The translations under genes and the position numbers were made by a program. Positions 50,070 through 63,659 of a DNA stretch of 64,000 nt are shown piece after piece. How positions within the stretch are numbered: the stretch's first letter is position 1; each line of letters starts with the position of its first letter. Source of the stretch: Chondrosia reniformis (Eukaryota; Porifera; Demospongiae; Chondrillida; Chondrillidae); the NCBI GenBank assembly GCA_947172415.1, contig OX359201.1, positions 6,126,501 to 6,190,500 on the forward strand. Direction: 5' to 3'. Below the pieces are notes generated by a model. The model made no database searches, was not told the DNA's origin, and saw nothing but the letters and a program-made list of their open reading frames with translations.

Positions 50070-53000
50070 TTATGTCTTTTGTGTTCTACTGGTATCCTCG
50101 TCTTCCAGATCATCATCCAACAGACTGTCGTCCAAGAGACCTTCACTACCTTCCAACTGAAAGATCTAAGGAAATAACAAAGCTAAATATCTACACGATT
50201 TACTGGTTTCTATGGTTACTATGTAGGAATGCAATACACTAAAAATATAGTAGACATGTTTATAAGTTCTACAGTAACTTGGAAAGCAGGGGTGAGGCTG
50301 GGGAGGCAGGGGTAGTGCTGGGGAGGTAGGGGTGGTGCTGGGGAGGCAGGGGTGGTGCTGGGGAGGCAGGGGTGGTGCTGGGGAGGCAGGGGTGGTGCTG
50401 GGGAGGCAGGGGTGGTGCTGGGGAGGCAGGGGTGGTGCTGGGGAGGCAGGGGTGGTGCTGGGGAGGCAGGGGTGGTGCTGGGGGTGGCATGTCCAAGAAG
50501 GAATGTCTCACCTTTCCATCTTCACCAGGACTTAACAACAACAAACTGTCTGTAGATCTCCGTTTGGTATTTAGTGAAAGAAGTGATTCTTCTTCTGCTA
50601 TTGCTTCACTAGGTTCTTCGATAGTTGTTTGCTTAACAGGAGAAGGAAGGGCCGGCTGGGGGACTGATGAAGGAACAATAGCTTGTGGGAGCTGTTTAGA
50701 GTACCACTTCATAATTAGAGGCTTAGAGTTGAAGGTGTGAATGCTACGAACTGATTTCTCAGCATCTGCTCTACTCCCAAAAGTGATGATAAGATTGCTT
50801 GCATTTGTGGGATCCACTGACACAGCCAACACTTTCCCAACCGCCTAAACAAAAGCAGCAATATCAGTTCCATACAATGAGATATACCCATTTAATACTA
50901 CAATATACATAAGTACGTACATATAAAATGGGTAACAGGGTTTCTTTCAGGGGGGCAGAGGGGGCAAATTCTCCCCCTTGAAAATGACAAATGTTATATG
51001 CTATATATGTGCTAGAATGAACATTGATGCACTAAATATGTTTGCCCCCTCTTCATTTCTATTATCATCATTTTGCCCCCCTTGCTAAATACTCTGAAAG
51101 AAACACTGGGTAACTTGTGATACAATAATGTGAGAGTGTTTAGAAAATAAAACTGCCTACTTCACATTCCCAAATACTATTGAATGTGTTGCAAGGCACA
51201 TTCATATACATACGTATATGTATTGTCAACTGACCTCAAACATCTGTGCCAATTTTAGGCGATCTTTATCACTGACATCTAGCACAAGTACTTTGCGCTT
51301 ATTTAAGGAACTTCTGAGATCACTTTTAGCCAGTTCTTCTGCTTCGGCCATCTTTAACTACATTACAGAGTAACAAAGGAGGAGAAGGAGGAGGAGGAGG
51401 AGGAGGAAATATAGTGACTGGACTAGAAGTGACTTGTATCATACAGATGGAGATCTCTGTGTATAGAGGTGTAGTGTGACTAACTGCTTCGTTGACTGTT
51501 TTCAGTTTCTCCTCCGTTTCCTTCAGAACAATTTCAACATTTTGCTGCAATAACCGATGAAAAGACAAACTGAATTACACAGCACAGTCTAGATATATAT
51601 ATACATGCAGCTACAGCCACTTTGTGGATCCAACATATATGTACGTACATACGCAGCTACAGCCACGTTGTGGATCCAACATACGTATACATACATACAC
51701 AGCTACAGCCACGTTGTGGATCCAACATACATACGCAGCTACAGCCACGTTGTGGATCCAACATACATACGCAGCTACAGCCACGTTGTGGATCCAACAT
51801 ACATACGCAGCTACAGCCATGTTGTGGATCCAACATACATACGCAGCTACAGCCATGTTGTGGATCCAACATACATACGCAGCTACAGCCATGTTGTGGA
51901 TCCAACATACATACGCAGCTACAGCCATGTTGTGGATCCAACATACATACGCAGCTACAGCCACGTTGTGGATCCAACATACATACACAGCTACAGCCAC
52001 GTTGTGGATCCAACATACATATGCAGCTACAGCCACGTTGTGGATCCAACATACATACGCAGCTACAGCCACGTTGTGGATCCAACATACATACGCAGCT
52101 ACAGCCACGTTGTGGATCCAACATACATACGCAGCTACAGCCACGTTGTGGATCCAACATACATACGCAGCTACAGCCACGTTGTGGATCCAACATACAT
52201 ATGCAGCTACAGCCACGTTGTGGATCCAACATACATATGCAGCTACAGCCACGTTGTGGATCCAATATACATGTACGTACCTTATCCTTTGTTAGCTTGA
52301 CAGTGGACACTTTAAGTGATTGAGCTTGTTCATTAAGCTTTGATACACCCAGCGTTATCTCCTTTAAAGTCTATTAAAATGAACACGTGACAATAGTGAC
52401 TTGGTCAGGATAATACTTAACTTATAGGTACCAGGTGAACATCAGATATACAATGCTAGGTGGTACCTCCATTGCCTTCTTTCTTTCCCCATCTGATGGC
52501 AGCCTTGAGTTCTCCAATTTGGAAATGAGGGCCTGCGATAGAGGCAATTCAATTTAATAGCATGATGAGAATATGATTGGGTGACATGATGGGAGAATGT
52601 GATTGGTTGACATGATGGGAGAATGTGATTGGCTGACATGATGGGAGAATGTGATTGGTTGACATGATGGGAGAATGTGATTGGCTGACATGATGGGAAA
52701 ATGTGATTGGTTGACATGATTGGAGAATGTGATTGGGTGACATGATTGGAGAATGTGATTGGGTGACATGATGGGAGAAAGCAATCAGAAATATCCTATA
52801 TTTACAATGACTTGCTTGACTAGTTTAATCTTATGATGAGGCAATTGTTACTTAGCGAACCTTCTGTCCAGCTATTTGCTTGTTAATAAGTCTTTGGACC
52901 TTTTCCTGTAATTCCTTCTTCTTCTTCAGGGACTCATCCTCTTTGGAAAACTGCTGTTCCAAAGCCTTCAGCTGCTTCGTTAAGCTGTTTTGTCGAACAA

Positions 53001-55127
53001 GAAGATGCTTGTTCTTGGGGTTAACAGGAGGGGCAGAGACAGCAGTGGAGGCGATGTCCTGCTTCCCGCTCTGTGTCACAATAGTGCTCACTTTGGAGGA
53101 CTGGAGCAGAAGAGAGACACAAAGTAGTTAGACCAGTAAATGATCATCTCAATAAAACAGAGATGTACATCAGGTTAATGTGAGGCCTTTGTAGATTATA
53201 AGAGATGCAGTGCGGAGAGATTTACATTGGCCACACTGGTTAGGTTGGTAGGGGTTGTGAGGTGATCCATCTCTGTTGTAACATTGGCCTCAGATAATGC
53301 CAAATCAAGTGCAGACTATACGTATACACAAAATAAGAGGTTACCACGGCAACATATTTATGAATTCACACAAAATAAGAGGTTACCATGGCAACATATT
53401 TATGAATTCTATAAAAGAATTAAGTTAGCTAATGACAACCCAAGATTGCCCAAATATAGAAGTGCTTCTGTAAAACTGGTATACGTATGTACATACAAGG
53501 GTATAGTTATTATGTACATACGTACATGTATGTATGTATGTTTATTTCTCATCACTCCTAGAAGTGTTTAATGTGAGCACTATTACATAAGAGCTTTAAC
53601 TTATACTCTGTGTTTACTAAGATGTCGATAGCCTGTATATGTAGTTTAACCATATTCCACAGATGAGTGAGAATGTGAGGTAGTAGCACTACCATTATGC
53701 AGAGCAAGGTTAAGTGGCTCTACTCATCTCATGACATGACTTACAGTGACTTCCAACACTTCCTCTCTTGGCTTCTTATTTCTTCCTCCCTCATTTATTC
53801 TGTAGTAGAATAGCTTCACAAAGCGGTTGCCACAGACAGCATCCGACGACTCAAAGGCACTCTTTGCCTCCTCCAAACTAGAAAACTGTACCAAAGCCAT
53901 AGATGGGTCGCCATGGAAACGTATCTATGGAAGACAAAGTGATAAAACAATGATCATCATGGAAACATACATATCTACCTATCCTTAGATTGAAGATGGT
54001 AACCATGGAAACTACCTACCCTTAGATTGATGATGGTGCCAAATTGTTGAAAATGGCTGCTGAGCTCTGACACAGAGTTTTTGTCTTCTGGAACATTCTT
54101 AACTAATAGGCTATCAGTCGGTATTTTTGGTCTCTTTATTCCTCTACAGGACAGAGAACGGGTCATGGCAAGGGGTAAATAATCAACAAACCTTATAAGG
54201 ATTGATGGACTAAAGTATATCAGTTGGGTGATGCAATATCATGCACATGAAAACCACAAGTGTTTACCTGTTCTGATTGGCTTGCTGCATTCCATACACA
54301 GGAAAATGGTCTACAAAGAAACGAGAAGATACTCTCAAACTATTTGGGTCAGTCTACATTTACAGGTTTATCACATGCACTTCTCTACCTGGCTGAGAAG
54401 AAGCTAAGAATCCCGGACCCACATTGCACAACAACGGCTGTTCAGGAATATACCCAGAGTTCTCACCTATATACATATGTATATATACATGTGTATCCAG
54501 ACATGGAAGAAAATGATTGTGGTTTGCCTATCAACACATAAGCATAAAATGGCCCCACCTTGATTGGCTACTGAGGTACTCAAGAGGGGATACTTGGTTG
54601 GATGTACTTGCATTGAAGCTACACTTCCTCCAAGAGTTGACTTGCTTGAACCACTCCCAGCTGCCATCATTGTACCTACATGTGGGCGTGGTACAGGAGT
54701 GGGCGTGGTACAGGAGTGGACGTGGTACAGGAGTGGGCGTGGTACAGGAGTGGACGTGGTACAGGAGTGGGCGTGGTACAGGAGTGGGCGTGGTACAGGA
54801 GTGGACGTGGTACAGGAGTGGATGTGGTACAGGAGTGGGCGTGGTACAGGAGTGGACGTGGTACAGGAGTGGACGTGGTACAGGAGTGGACGTGGTACAG
54901 GAGTGGGTGTGGTACAGGAGTGGGTGTGGTACAGAAGTGGGCGTGGTACAGGAGTGGGTGTGGTACAGGAGTGGGCGTGGTACAGGAGTGGGTGTGGTAC
55001 AGGAGTGGACGTGACATACTATTAGACACATATATATATACAGGGTTCATTCATGATATATCTAGCAGGAAAGAGCCCGGGCTACTAATAGTAGAAATCT
55101 CTCATTTTATTACCTTGTGTGTGTGTG

Positions 55128-55203
<76 letters not shown>

Positions 55204-56767
55204 AGTATAGTTGTGTTGTCAAAATACAAATAGTAAAATTTAAATTCAAACTCATGTACACAGCCATTGGCTAACATTGGATTTTCAAACACACAGTGAC
55301 TTGATCCAAGACAGAAAGGACGCAAAGTCACGAATAGAAGATTTATCACTGTACCAGTATCTGGAAGTCATTACATCTCATAGGTCAAACTGATTACAGC
55401 TATCATTTACACACAGACATAAAACTAAAACTAAATCTATTCACTTTGACCACTCACCTCCTGGAACCATTTGGGAAAGTGATTGATTCTGCTTGGGGTT
55501 GATTGTATCCATGCCAACAGTGGACCATGGGAAGACATTGGCTCCAACAACCAGTGGATCCAGGCCGTGATCAAAGGGACAGTTATCGCCCAACATGCAC
55601 ACACCTTTCTCTATTAAAGACACCAAATATATCTGTCAAAAATACGTATCTTCAACATACACATAGTCTGGTGAACCAGACCAACTCCTCTGTGATATAT
55701 ACAATGTCTGATCTACATTTTATTCAGAATTTGATTCAACTACTTAGTGCTTCCAGTGTCCATACCAAATTGGTATCATAGATGTCAGCCATTTTTAGTC
55801 ATCATAATTAGTGATAACTCCCCTGATGTATGTTACTGTATATGGCCTTAGATGTTAACAACAATTAGGTCAATCCCTTCTGTCATAAATACACACATAT
55901 ATGCATAAGGTAACATTTGTGGTTAGTGCATTCGGAAGCATTCTCACCATCAAAGTCCCTGCATCGCTCCGTTTTCTTTCCCTGATAGGCACCCATCAGC
56001 ATATGAAAGTTACCAGGAATGCTGGTAAAACCTGCCATCTGTCCTGGAAGGCGAATCGGCATTGCATTCTGCCGCTGCTGGGCCGCCACCCTCTGTCCTC
56101 TCCAAGTCTTCGGGCGTACATTCAGGCCCCGGCCCACTTGTTTCTGATGTACCATCATGGGATTAACTGGACTGGCCTTCGGTGGCAAAATGCGGTCTGG
56201 GGATGGTGTTGAACTGCTACTGCGTCTCTTAGCACGTTTGAAATCCCTATCATCTTCATCAATCTAGTAGAAAGCCACCGTGCCCGTTTGATCACTAAAC
56301 ATTCATTCCATTACACGTACTGACCTCAGTATATCTCCTGTTCTTCTTCATTTCTCCGGGAGGACTGTTACTTCTTGTATTCCTGATATAAGATTCTGAG
56401 GCCAACGTATCAAAGAGCAAGTCAACAAAGGTATTTGTATCTATGAATGAGCAAAAATGATTTTTTCACAATAAAATCCATCTGGTTATAACCGTATCGG
56501 GACGTCCCTCCAACGTAGAAAAGAACTAACCGTTACTCAAAAATACGTCCAATTCTTCTTTGCAAGTCTTTTTCAATTCATTTGGCGGAAGACCTTTCTG
56601 TAACAATGCCAAAACGTATTTGGCGAGCGAATCAGGGTCTGCGTTGCAACTGACAAGGAAAATGAGAAATACGGTCATTTTACTTCCATCCATCATTGAA
56701 TTACTTACATCGGTTTAAGCTGTTCTTCTAGCCAGGTTCTCAAAGCTTCCAAATCTTTAATCCTCAT
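50070..56767 (-). CDS. RBM26/RBM27-type RNA-binding protein
   Basis: Nuclear RNA-binding protein family (RBM26/27, fly Swm) linked to poly(A)-RNA exosome targeting. Start at 56767 (MRIKDLEALRTWLEEQLKP). The N-terminal PWI-like domain continues through DADPDSLAKYVLALLQKG (56.6 kb) and ELDVFLSN. A Lys/Arg-rich segment follows at 56.3 kb. A CCCH zinc finger is split by an intron: RCRDFD at about 55.95 kb with EKGVCMLGDNCPFDHG at about 55.6 kb, spacing C-x8-C-x5-C-x3-H. RRM1 lies at 54.13-53.8 kb (LLVKNVPED, FGTIINLRV), coiled-coil exons at 53.1-51.5 kb and RRM2 at 51.3-50.7 kb. The acidic C-terminus ends at 50070 (LLDDSLLDDDLEDED). This order matches RBM26/27. Introns carry at least five minisatellites, which inflate the gene. 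Confidence 0.9.
50281..50482. repeat. 20-bp minisatellite in RBM26 intron
   Basis: About ten copies of ggcaggggtggtgctgggga starting just past the donor at about 50510. Because 20 is not a multiple of 3, all frames cycle through it, giving Pro-rich or Gly-rich false frames. Confidence 0.95.
51604..52272. repeat. 36-bp minisatellite in RBM26 intron
   Basis: About 18 copies of a unit containing cagctacagccacgttgtgg followed by atccaacatacatacg. The unit length is divisible by 3 and lacks stops in five of six frames, so long frames of 213-233 codons appear on both strands; none is a gene. Confidence 0.96.
52558..52782. repeat. 26-bp minisatellite in RBM26 intron
   Basis: Eight to nine copies of a tgacatgatgggagaatgtg-type unit followed by attggt. 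It includes CCAAT-type ATTGG in every unit. Confidence 0.9.
54680..55012. repeat. 17-bp minisatellite (gggcgtggtacaggagt) in RBM26 intron
   Basis: About 19 copies. Most carry GGGCGTGG, a GC-box/KLF-type word; variants read ggacgtgg or gggtgtgg. Open frames across it are artefacts. Confidence 0.95.
55117..55200. repeat. (GT)n microsatellite
   Basis: More than 40 GT dinucleotides with a single interruption, in an RBM26 intron. Confidence 0.97.
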
Positions 56768-56923
56768 TTTAGTAATTGCGCAATAGTAGGTGCGTAATAA
56801 ATGGCGCTGTCGAGAGCATTAATAGTGTCGTCAGCTTACGCCGAATACCAATAAAGAACCGTATATATTCTATTTACCGGTCGTTCGACATTTATCCGCA
56901 ACTTATGCTTAGCTGAATTAAAA
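56768..56923. promoter_or_regulatory. Bidirectional promoter region, RBM26 / unknown large gene
   Basis: 156 bp between divergent starts. Role inferred from position. Confidence 0.45.
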
Positions 56924-59900
56924 ATGTTTCACTCGAGCTTGCTAAAGCGTAATAGTGAGAAGGGAAGACTAGTAGAAACAGTTGAATTAAGCAGCGATAT
57001 CCCTTTTGATTTCAGACCAAATTTCTCCTTTGATTCAATAGCAACTTACGAGGATCTATTGGGATCACTTTTACAGTTTTCTGAGGCTAATCGTTCTGTT
57101 AACCAAGATGTCATAGCTAAATATCAGACGCTCCATGCAGAATCACGCAAGTTGATGCGACTGATTTGGGACTATGTAAAAAGATTAGTCGCGGACGAGA
57201 AGCTTTTAACCACAACAGTTGTCGCTCTAGGAAAAGAGAAAGCACTTTTGGCGAATCTAGGGCTCCATGTTATGCAACCTTACAATAAAGGTTTGATAAA
57301 TAGCAGACCAAATATTTGGTCAACGATTATAAATAACTAGTAACTATTAATTGCATTTTCGGGTCTGACTTGTTTATAATTACCGTTACGTGACTAAAAC
57401 ATCATGCATTTTCCTGAAATATGGTTGACATCTGTATAACATGGGAATATATATAGAAGTGGCTATTTTCTTAGTTTTATTAAATGTTTATGATAACTAT
57501 TTGTGCTTATCTTTTTTTCTTGATCTTTGCAGCACTGGAGAATATATCAGAACAATACGAATGTGAAGATCACTTGGAGGTCGTGATATACTTTCATCGC
57601 ATTCTCAATGTGTTTTCCAGTGCAGAACGTTCTTTTAGAACAACTATGGTGGAAGTTGGCTGGATTAACTTACTCTTAAAGGAAATGGTTATTTTTCTGA
57701 AGCGTTATAATATGAAGATGGTATGCATTTGAATTGGTCCTTTTTATAATTATCCAAATATTTTAAACATCTTGAGCTAAGCTATAATCAAAAGGGATAA
57801 GAATTATTCCTTGGCCTGAGTCTGATAAAAGGAATTCCTAGAAACAGTTGTCTGGCCCAGTATACATAGAGAAGGAATGTATGTATGTCTACCTGTATCC
57901 TCATCCAATGCTCTATATATATATATATAGGTTAAATATATATCTATATAGCCCTTTGTACATAAGGTATCTCAAACACTGATATGCTATATAGCTATTA
58001 TGACAATATAAGGATGGACACATGCAAAGTTAATTTAACTTTAAATTGCAAGGGATGTAGTTACTGTATTAATGTGTCCATGGCAACCAATTATATGGTT
58101 ATATGGGGTATAGGGCTAAATACCTTATTTTTAATTTTAATTTTAATTATTATTTATAGTTATGTTTGTTGCATTATATTAATGTTACTATATTGCATTA
58201 TATATATTTATCTACTCTGTAGGGTCTTCATGAACAAATTTATATGTTGATTATGATCATAAATAGTTGTTCAAAGGAGAATGCCAACTTAATACTTCAG
58301 TTGTATCCAGGAAACCTATCTTTACTTGTCAACACAATTGCCCGTTTCACAGATAGCCAATTTGCGGTCCCTGCAATACAGCATGCATGCAGACAAATCC
58401 TGTACAACTTCTCATTTTATCTCAAAGAATATGACCCTGACATAATATTTAATGAAGTCAAGCTTTCACATCATTTGGATGCATTCATTGAAGCATGCAG
58501 AAGTAAGGAGTACAATTTGGTATTCCGAGTTCTTAACCTCATGGTTGTTCTACCTGCTGGAGATTTCCTTTGCAGCTTACAAAAAATTGTCACTGCATTA
58601 GCAAAAAATTGCTCATTTAAAATTGCCCCCTTTCAGAAGGTTGCCAAGGGTGATGTAAAGAAACTGAAGGATGCCCCATTGCCAAATCATGCAGGTGAGC
58701 ATAAAGAACCTGCTGCTACAGTTTTACATGAAAGTAATCACCAAGAGTGTAATTATGAAACACCTTTCATGGATAACGATCTTCTTACTGATCAAGATAC
58801 CAGCAGTAAAGTGAAGCAAGATACAGCCAACCCTACGTTTCTGAATGAAAATTCATCTCCTCTGGCGACCTCCAAGGTTCAAAGCACTTGGGATGTGCTC
58901 ACCTCACAGAAATGTCTGGAATCAGTTCTGGAAGTTTTACAAAGTTCTGACCAGGAAACAGTTGACACTGGCCTCCTCTTTGTACTCTCAATCATGCAAA
59001 GTGACCTTTATTCACCAGCAATATTCCCCAATGAAGAGCCTATATTTGGACAATTGATTGAAAAGGCAAGGATCCAGGCTCAAAAAGAAAACAGACTTGC
59101 AAAAGCAGTTGTCTTTAAATTTGAGCTGTGGGAAGCTTCAAATCCTCCAGGTACATATATACATATATATAGTGCATGAATTATCTAAAACACCATATTC
59201 CAAAAACTACGCACATGCCTATGAAGCTAAGGAAATATAAGGAAAATTTCTTAGACTAATGACTTATGAAAAACCTATAGAGCTTATAGGATGAGGATAC
59301 AGGCTTCTTTTCTTCCTTTCTCCATTGGGCCAGACAGCTGTTCTGGGAATTCTACCCTTCATTAGTGACCCTGGGAGTCTTTGTCTTCAGGTTCTTCTAG
59401 GTCTTTTGTGAGTCCATGCATGCTAAGTTTTTTTAAAATCAAGGTGTGATCTTGTCATATCACCTTCTCCTGCAGGTGTTCCTGAGATGTTACAATATGC
59501 TACTACGTGCCATGCATTTGGGTTGTATGAAGAATGTGCAGCCGTCTGTGAGTATCTTGAGACAGTTGGCATAACAGAAAAGAATATCACCAGGAAAATA
59601 AGAGTTTTATTAGCCAATGCCTATTGTTCTCTTTATAAAAGGGAATATTGCTTAGATACACCAGATTACCAGAAAGACGAGGTTGTCCCAAATGAAACCA
59701 AGAAGAAGAGGGATAAATTGGCCCTCACAGCAAGCCAAAAGATTGGTACCTTAATTAACGAATTTCAAACCTTTGAATCCCCTTGTAGCAGTTCATTGAT
59801 TCTTAACAAGGAGGAAATATCACCTGTAATATCTGCAGATCCTTTCAAATTGAGCGAAGCTGATATTTTGGTTTTTGATTTCACTAGGTCTATAGCAGTC

Positions 59901-62900
59901 CGCAGTCCATACCTTATTGCCGACCTTTCTAAAGAGGCAAAGTCTTATTGCTTGCTATGCCATACCATGGTTACGCATGCTGATAGGAAGGCTAAAAAGA
60001 AAGATGAAAGGAAAGACACCAAAAGAAGTGATTGTCACCCTAATCTCCCTGCATCAGAGTCAAAGGGTCCAAACACAGAAACACAAAAAGGGGACGTTGA
60101 TCATCCTAGTTCTTCCAGTCCCACAGATTTGCCTCTACTAGATACACCCAAAGAATGGATAGAAGATCTTCAAACGAAAGGCAAAGCAGATACAGAATCT
60201 GAGCAAACTGCAATATCCATCAGTATGTCAAGGGAAACAATTACCAATAAAGGAAAAAAGGTTGAAAATCTTGGCTTCAGTGAAGGGGAATTAGATATTC
60301 CAGTTCCTGAGTCTTCAGCTATCCCTGAGCAGGCTAAGATTCATCCTGGAAGAATTCAAGCAACCAGAATTGTGAACAGTCATTTTGTCCCCGACACTAT
60401 ACTTAGTCACTTTTCTAGAGCCATACACTCACAACCTCAAAGTGACGCCGCTGAACCAAAGAGTCAATCAAAGAAGAGAACTTCAAAGGCCCCCAAAGTA
60501 CCGGTGTTGTTGCAATCTGCTCATCTGGCAAAGTATGGAACACCACTGGACCATACTAAAGCTGTCTTTCGCATGTTTTGTGATCACTGCGACAATGCCA
60601 TCCTCAGTGCTGATGAAAATCAGTTTACAAACAACTTTTTCTGTAAAATCTACGACACTAAAGACCTCAAAAGCCCAATGAGTGAGAAGACCATTTCTTA
60701 TGGTCCCTGGCTGTACAGGTTTGCAGCTGGTTTCCTCTTTCGATCCCTAGCACTAGATTGGTCACCAAAGGAATGTCTCAGTGACACAGATATTCACAAT
60801 TTCTATCTTCACTGCAGAAGGATACTACTACCGCAGCATTTTACAAGGCCACTCAATACTCCTGAGCCCCAAATCCTTCTCTTTGTTTCTTCAATTGATC
60901 AGAGCAATTCACTAAGCTCCTTAAGTTTATTTTCCAAAGGATTCTCAAATGTTCCTTTGTACAGTAATGAGGAAGCTTGCATTTATCAAAAGGCTAGCTT
61001 CTTTGTTGCATCAATAGGAATTTTGCATTTTGTTCTCAACTTTGAACTTTCCGAGTCAATTCCAAAAGGCTATTTTTCCAAATTGTTACCATACATTATT
61101 AAAAATGAAGAAAATTGTATATATGCTGTTCCAGCCAATGAGTCCAGAAGTGCTATTCTTCCTAAGCCCTTGAGGGTATACTTGGCTCAGAAATTGAGAC
61201 ATGTTGAGAGAATGTATGCTAAACTAACCGCTAAACAGCTCCCAAAAAGTAGTGCATCTTACACTCCTGATTTAAAGGAGAGAAGCGTTTTCTTGCCTAC
61301 CAGACCTTTAAAAGGGGGCGAGCAGTTAAATTTGCTGAGCATTGATGCATCTGAAACCATGCAGGTCTTAAATTTTTTACCAAAAGAATATATGCCTGAT
61401 TTTCATTACGGAGACATAAAATTGCCTCCGAGACATGTTATCCTCATCCATGGCTCCAGTTACTTTAACCCTCAGGATACAGGTAGTGGTGATGTACAAG
61501 GCAAGGCAATTTTCTTCTTGGTTACTCATCAGAATGCCATTTACCAGGGTGTAACAGCTGGAAAATGCAATCCAGAAAATGAACACATGACCGCTATGCA
61601 GCCTTACGTCATTTGCACATATTATCTGGAGAAAGCAATATTCCTGTTTGCCTTCTATGTCCTGCCAGTCATTTACACTCCTGGAGAATTTCTCACCCCT
61701 GAAGAGGGTGAGCCGGTTTTCATGAAGAGTATTATCAGCAACTTGGGAGTACTGGAACTGTTTTCCAAGGGCTATCTGAAGAGGCTACTAAGAGAAAAGG
61801 GCTTCTGGAGTTTTGAATCCCTTCTCTTACATTATCAGCTCCCTAATAGGTGAGTGTAACATGTCAGACTGTTCTGAACGATGAACCAAATTACAAACAT
61901 TTACATACCATTTTTTTTCTCTTAATACAACAAACAACTAAATAAAAATCTGAGAATTGTATACACATTATGTAGAGTTCTATTTACTAATAGTATTTGC
62001 CCCTGGAGACCACAATGTTGAATTTTCTCACTTTAGGGCCCCACTGGATGCAGTGTGTTCCCCCAAGAGATGCTGGTATTGCGCATACAGGTGTCAATTC
62101 TGCATGGATCCAGCACCTGGTGGAGCCATTCACGAGTATGAAAGCCATCCTCTAAGATTTTGTGGAAAGATCACTTGCCTGGAATTTCTTGACACTAAAC
62201 CTCACACCAGGGCAACCATTGAAGATGCTCGAAAACAAACCAGTAAAATCTCACACCAGTCAAATGAATTGAAGCTATTAATGCAAGTATCAAGATGTGG
62301 ACTTCACAGTGGACAAAGAGCTCAGGTTGTTCTGTCAGTGCTCTATAATACAGAGAGACTCAGTGACGAAGTTCTGATTGCCTATCATGATCGTCGCCTG
62401 CTAAAACAAATGGCTGTAGAATTCATGCTCTCTTTTGATATGATCAACTTACAGCCAATGTCTTACACGTCCCCAGAACACGAGGGCGAGCTGGCCCAGC
62501 TTTGGAATGCATACATCATTCAACCTATGATTGCATCCAGTACTGTGATGCTATGCGGCAATCCTGAATTGGAATTGTTTGTCAACCAATTTGTACCAGA
62601 GAGGCAAGCTAATTCAATGAGATTACTGGGACCTGAGGTTTTGAAGCTATTAGAGCACTTGTCTCAGGCCAAAGCAGAAGCTAACCCTCCAAAGGGAAGT
62701 TCTGATTCTTCCCAAATCCTTGATCCTTCTTCACTTTCTGATCCTGGAGCTTCTTGCTTTACAAAGGCTGCCAAATTAGCTGAAAATGAAGCATTGTCAG
62801 TGACACATGTAGCAACTTCACAGGACTTAGGCTCCGAACACACAGATGTAGGTCAAAACAAGTCAACTAAATTATGTGATTCAGAAGCTACTTCTCGTTC

Positions 62901-62982
62901 TCTGCTTGAAACACCAAGTAAAGATATTGAATCTTCAAAGCAAACTGATTTAGATGACGAAAATGATTGTAACATGCAGTAA
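56924..62982 (+). CDS. Unrecognised large protein, about 1,600 residues
   Basis: Five exons in compatible phases: 56924-57291, 57530-57719, 58223-59151, 59476-61849 and 62038-62982. The first third is helical and ARM/HEAT-like (AIQHACRQILYNFSFYL; LVFRVLNLMVVLP). A TPR-like piece opens exon 4 (CHAFGLYEECAAVCEYLE), then LLANAYCSLY. A charged low-complexity region is followed by a Cys-containing domain (MFCDHCDNAI...SYGPWLYRFAAGFLFRSLAL), and then a compact conserved-looking domain with HVILIHGSSYF and TYYLEKAIFLFAFYV. Exon 5 begins with a Cys cluster C-x2-C-x3-C-x2-C (CWYCAYRCQFC) and ends in a Ser-rich acidic tail. There is no signal peptide and no convincing membrane span. I cannot name the family; the Cys/YGPWLYRF segment faintly recalls bacterial zinc-ribbon/HNH-like proteins. 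Confidence 0.8.
57815..57935. repeat. Dispersed intronic repeat, inverted copy, in unknown large gene
   Basis: Contains cagttgtctggcccagtata and ctgtatcctcatccaatgct, the reverse complement of the family core. Confidence 0.6.
59265..59390. repeat. Dispersed intronic repeat in unknown large gene
   Basis: Contains ggatgaggatacaggcttct, then tctccattgggccagacagc and gttctgggaattc. Fills most of the third intron. Confidence 0.6.
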
Positions 62983-63659
62983 TGTGTAATAAGAATTATT
63001 ACTTAATTTTATTTTGATGTATAGCATGAATAGCTGATTTATTATGGGCACCATATAAAATGCATGCGCACTATTGCTGGCCATGGATTATATATAGGTC
63101 TTTTAATTTGTACACCTAATCTCATTAGGAATTCACTGTAGATTACTTGCGTACATCACCTGGCCAATTTCGTTCCATTTTCCTTTTTTCCTTTTTTCCT
63201 TTTTCTTTTTCGTTCAATTTCCTTTTTATCCTTTTTTCGTTCCTTTTCCTTCTTCCTTTTTTTCCTTTTTTCGTTCCATTTTCTTTTTTCATTTTTTCCT
63301 TTTTTTCCTTTTTTCGTTCAATTTTCCTTTTTTCCTTTTTCATTTTGTCCTTACTCAGATATCGCGTACATATATGGCAAAGAAACAAAGTCATTTATTA
63401 TTCCTGTCCCAACGTGGCTATATACAGTTACCACAATTATATTTGTGTATATAATTATATTGTAATAATAATTTGCTGTAGCAATTAAGTCATTATCACT
63501 ACTACTTGGAATTAATAATTAATATAACATGTACAACGTTTCAGAAATGAAAAAAGTGCATAAGTTTTTGATAATTTTGAGTTTAAGTAAAAAGGAAAAT
63601 TGTTTTTCAGATATGTTCTTCACTTTTCCTCTTTTGAATGATTACTGGACTCTTGCACT
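62983..63659. other. 3' flank of unknown gene with pyrimidine-rich repeat
   Basis: No gene supported. 63178-63350 is a tttttccttttt-type pyrimidine-rich low-complexity block that produces Phe-rich and Lys-rich false frames on the two strands. The rest is AT-rich. Confidence 0.6.

Noticed and set aside
50269-50832. Pro-rich reading frame extending RBM26 through the 20-bp repeat
   Set aside because: A clear donor (GGAAAG then GTGAGA) ends the exon before the repeat; the open frame continues only because of the repeat.
51604-52323. Five overlapping long frames on both strands
   Set aside because: All are translations of a 36-bp intronic minisatellite.
54517-55210. Several 120-176 codon frames on both strands
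   Set aside because: Products of the 17-bp and GT repeats inside an RBM26 intron.
63143-63488. Lys-rich and Phe-rich frames near the right end
   Set aside because: Translation of a pyrimidine-rich low-complexity block.
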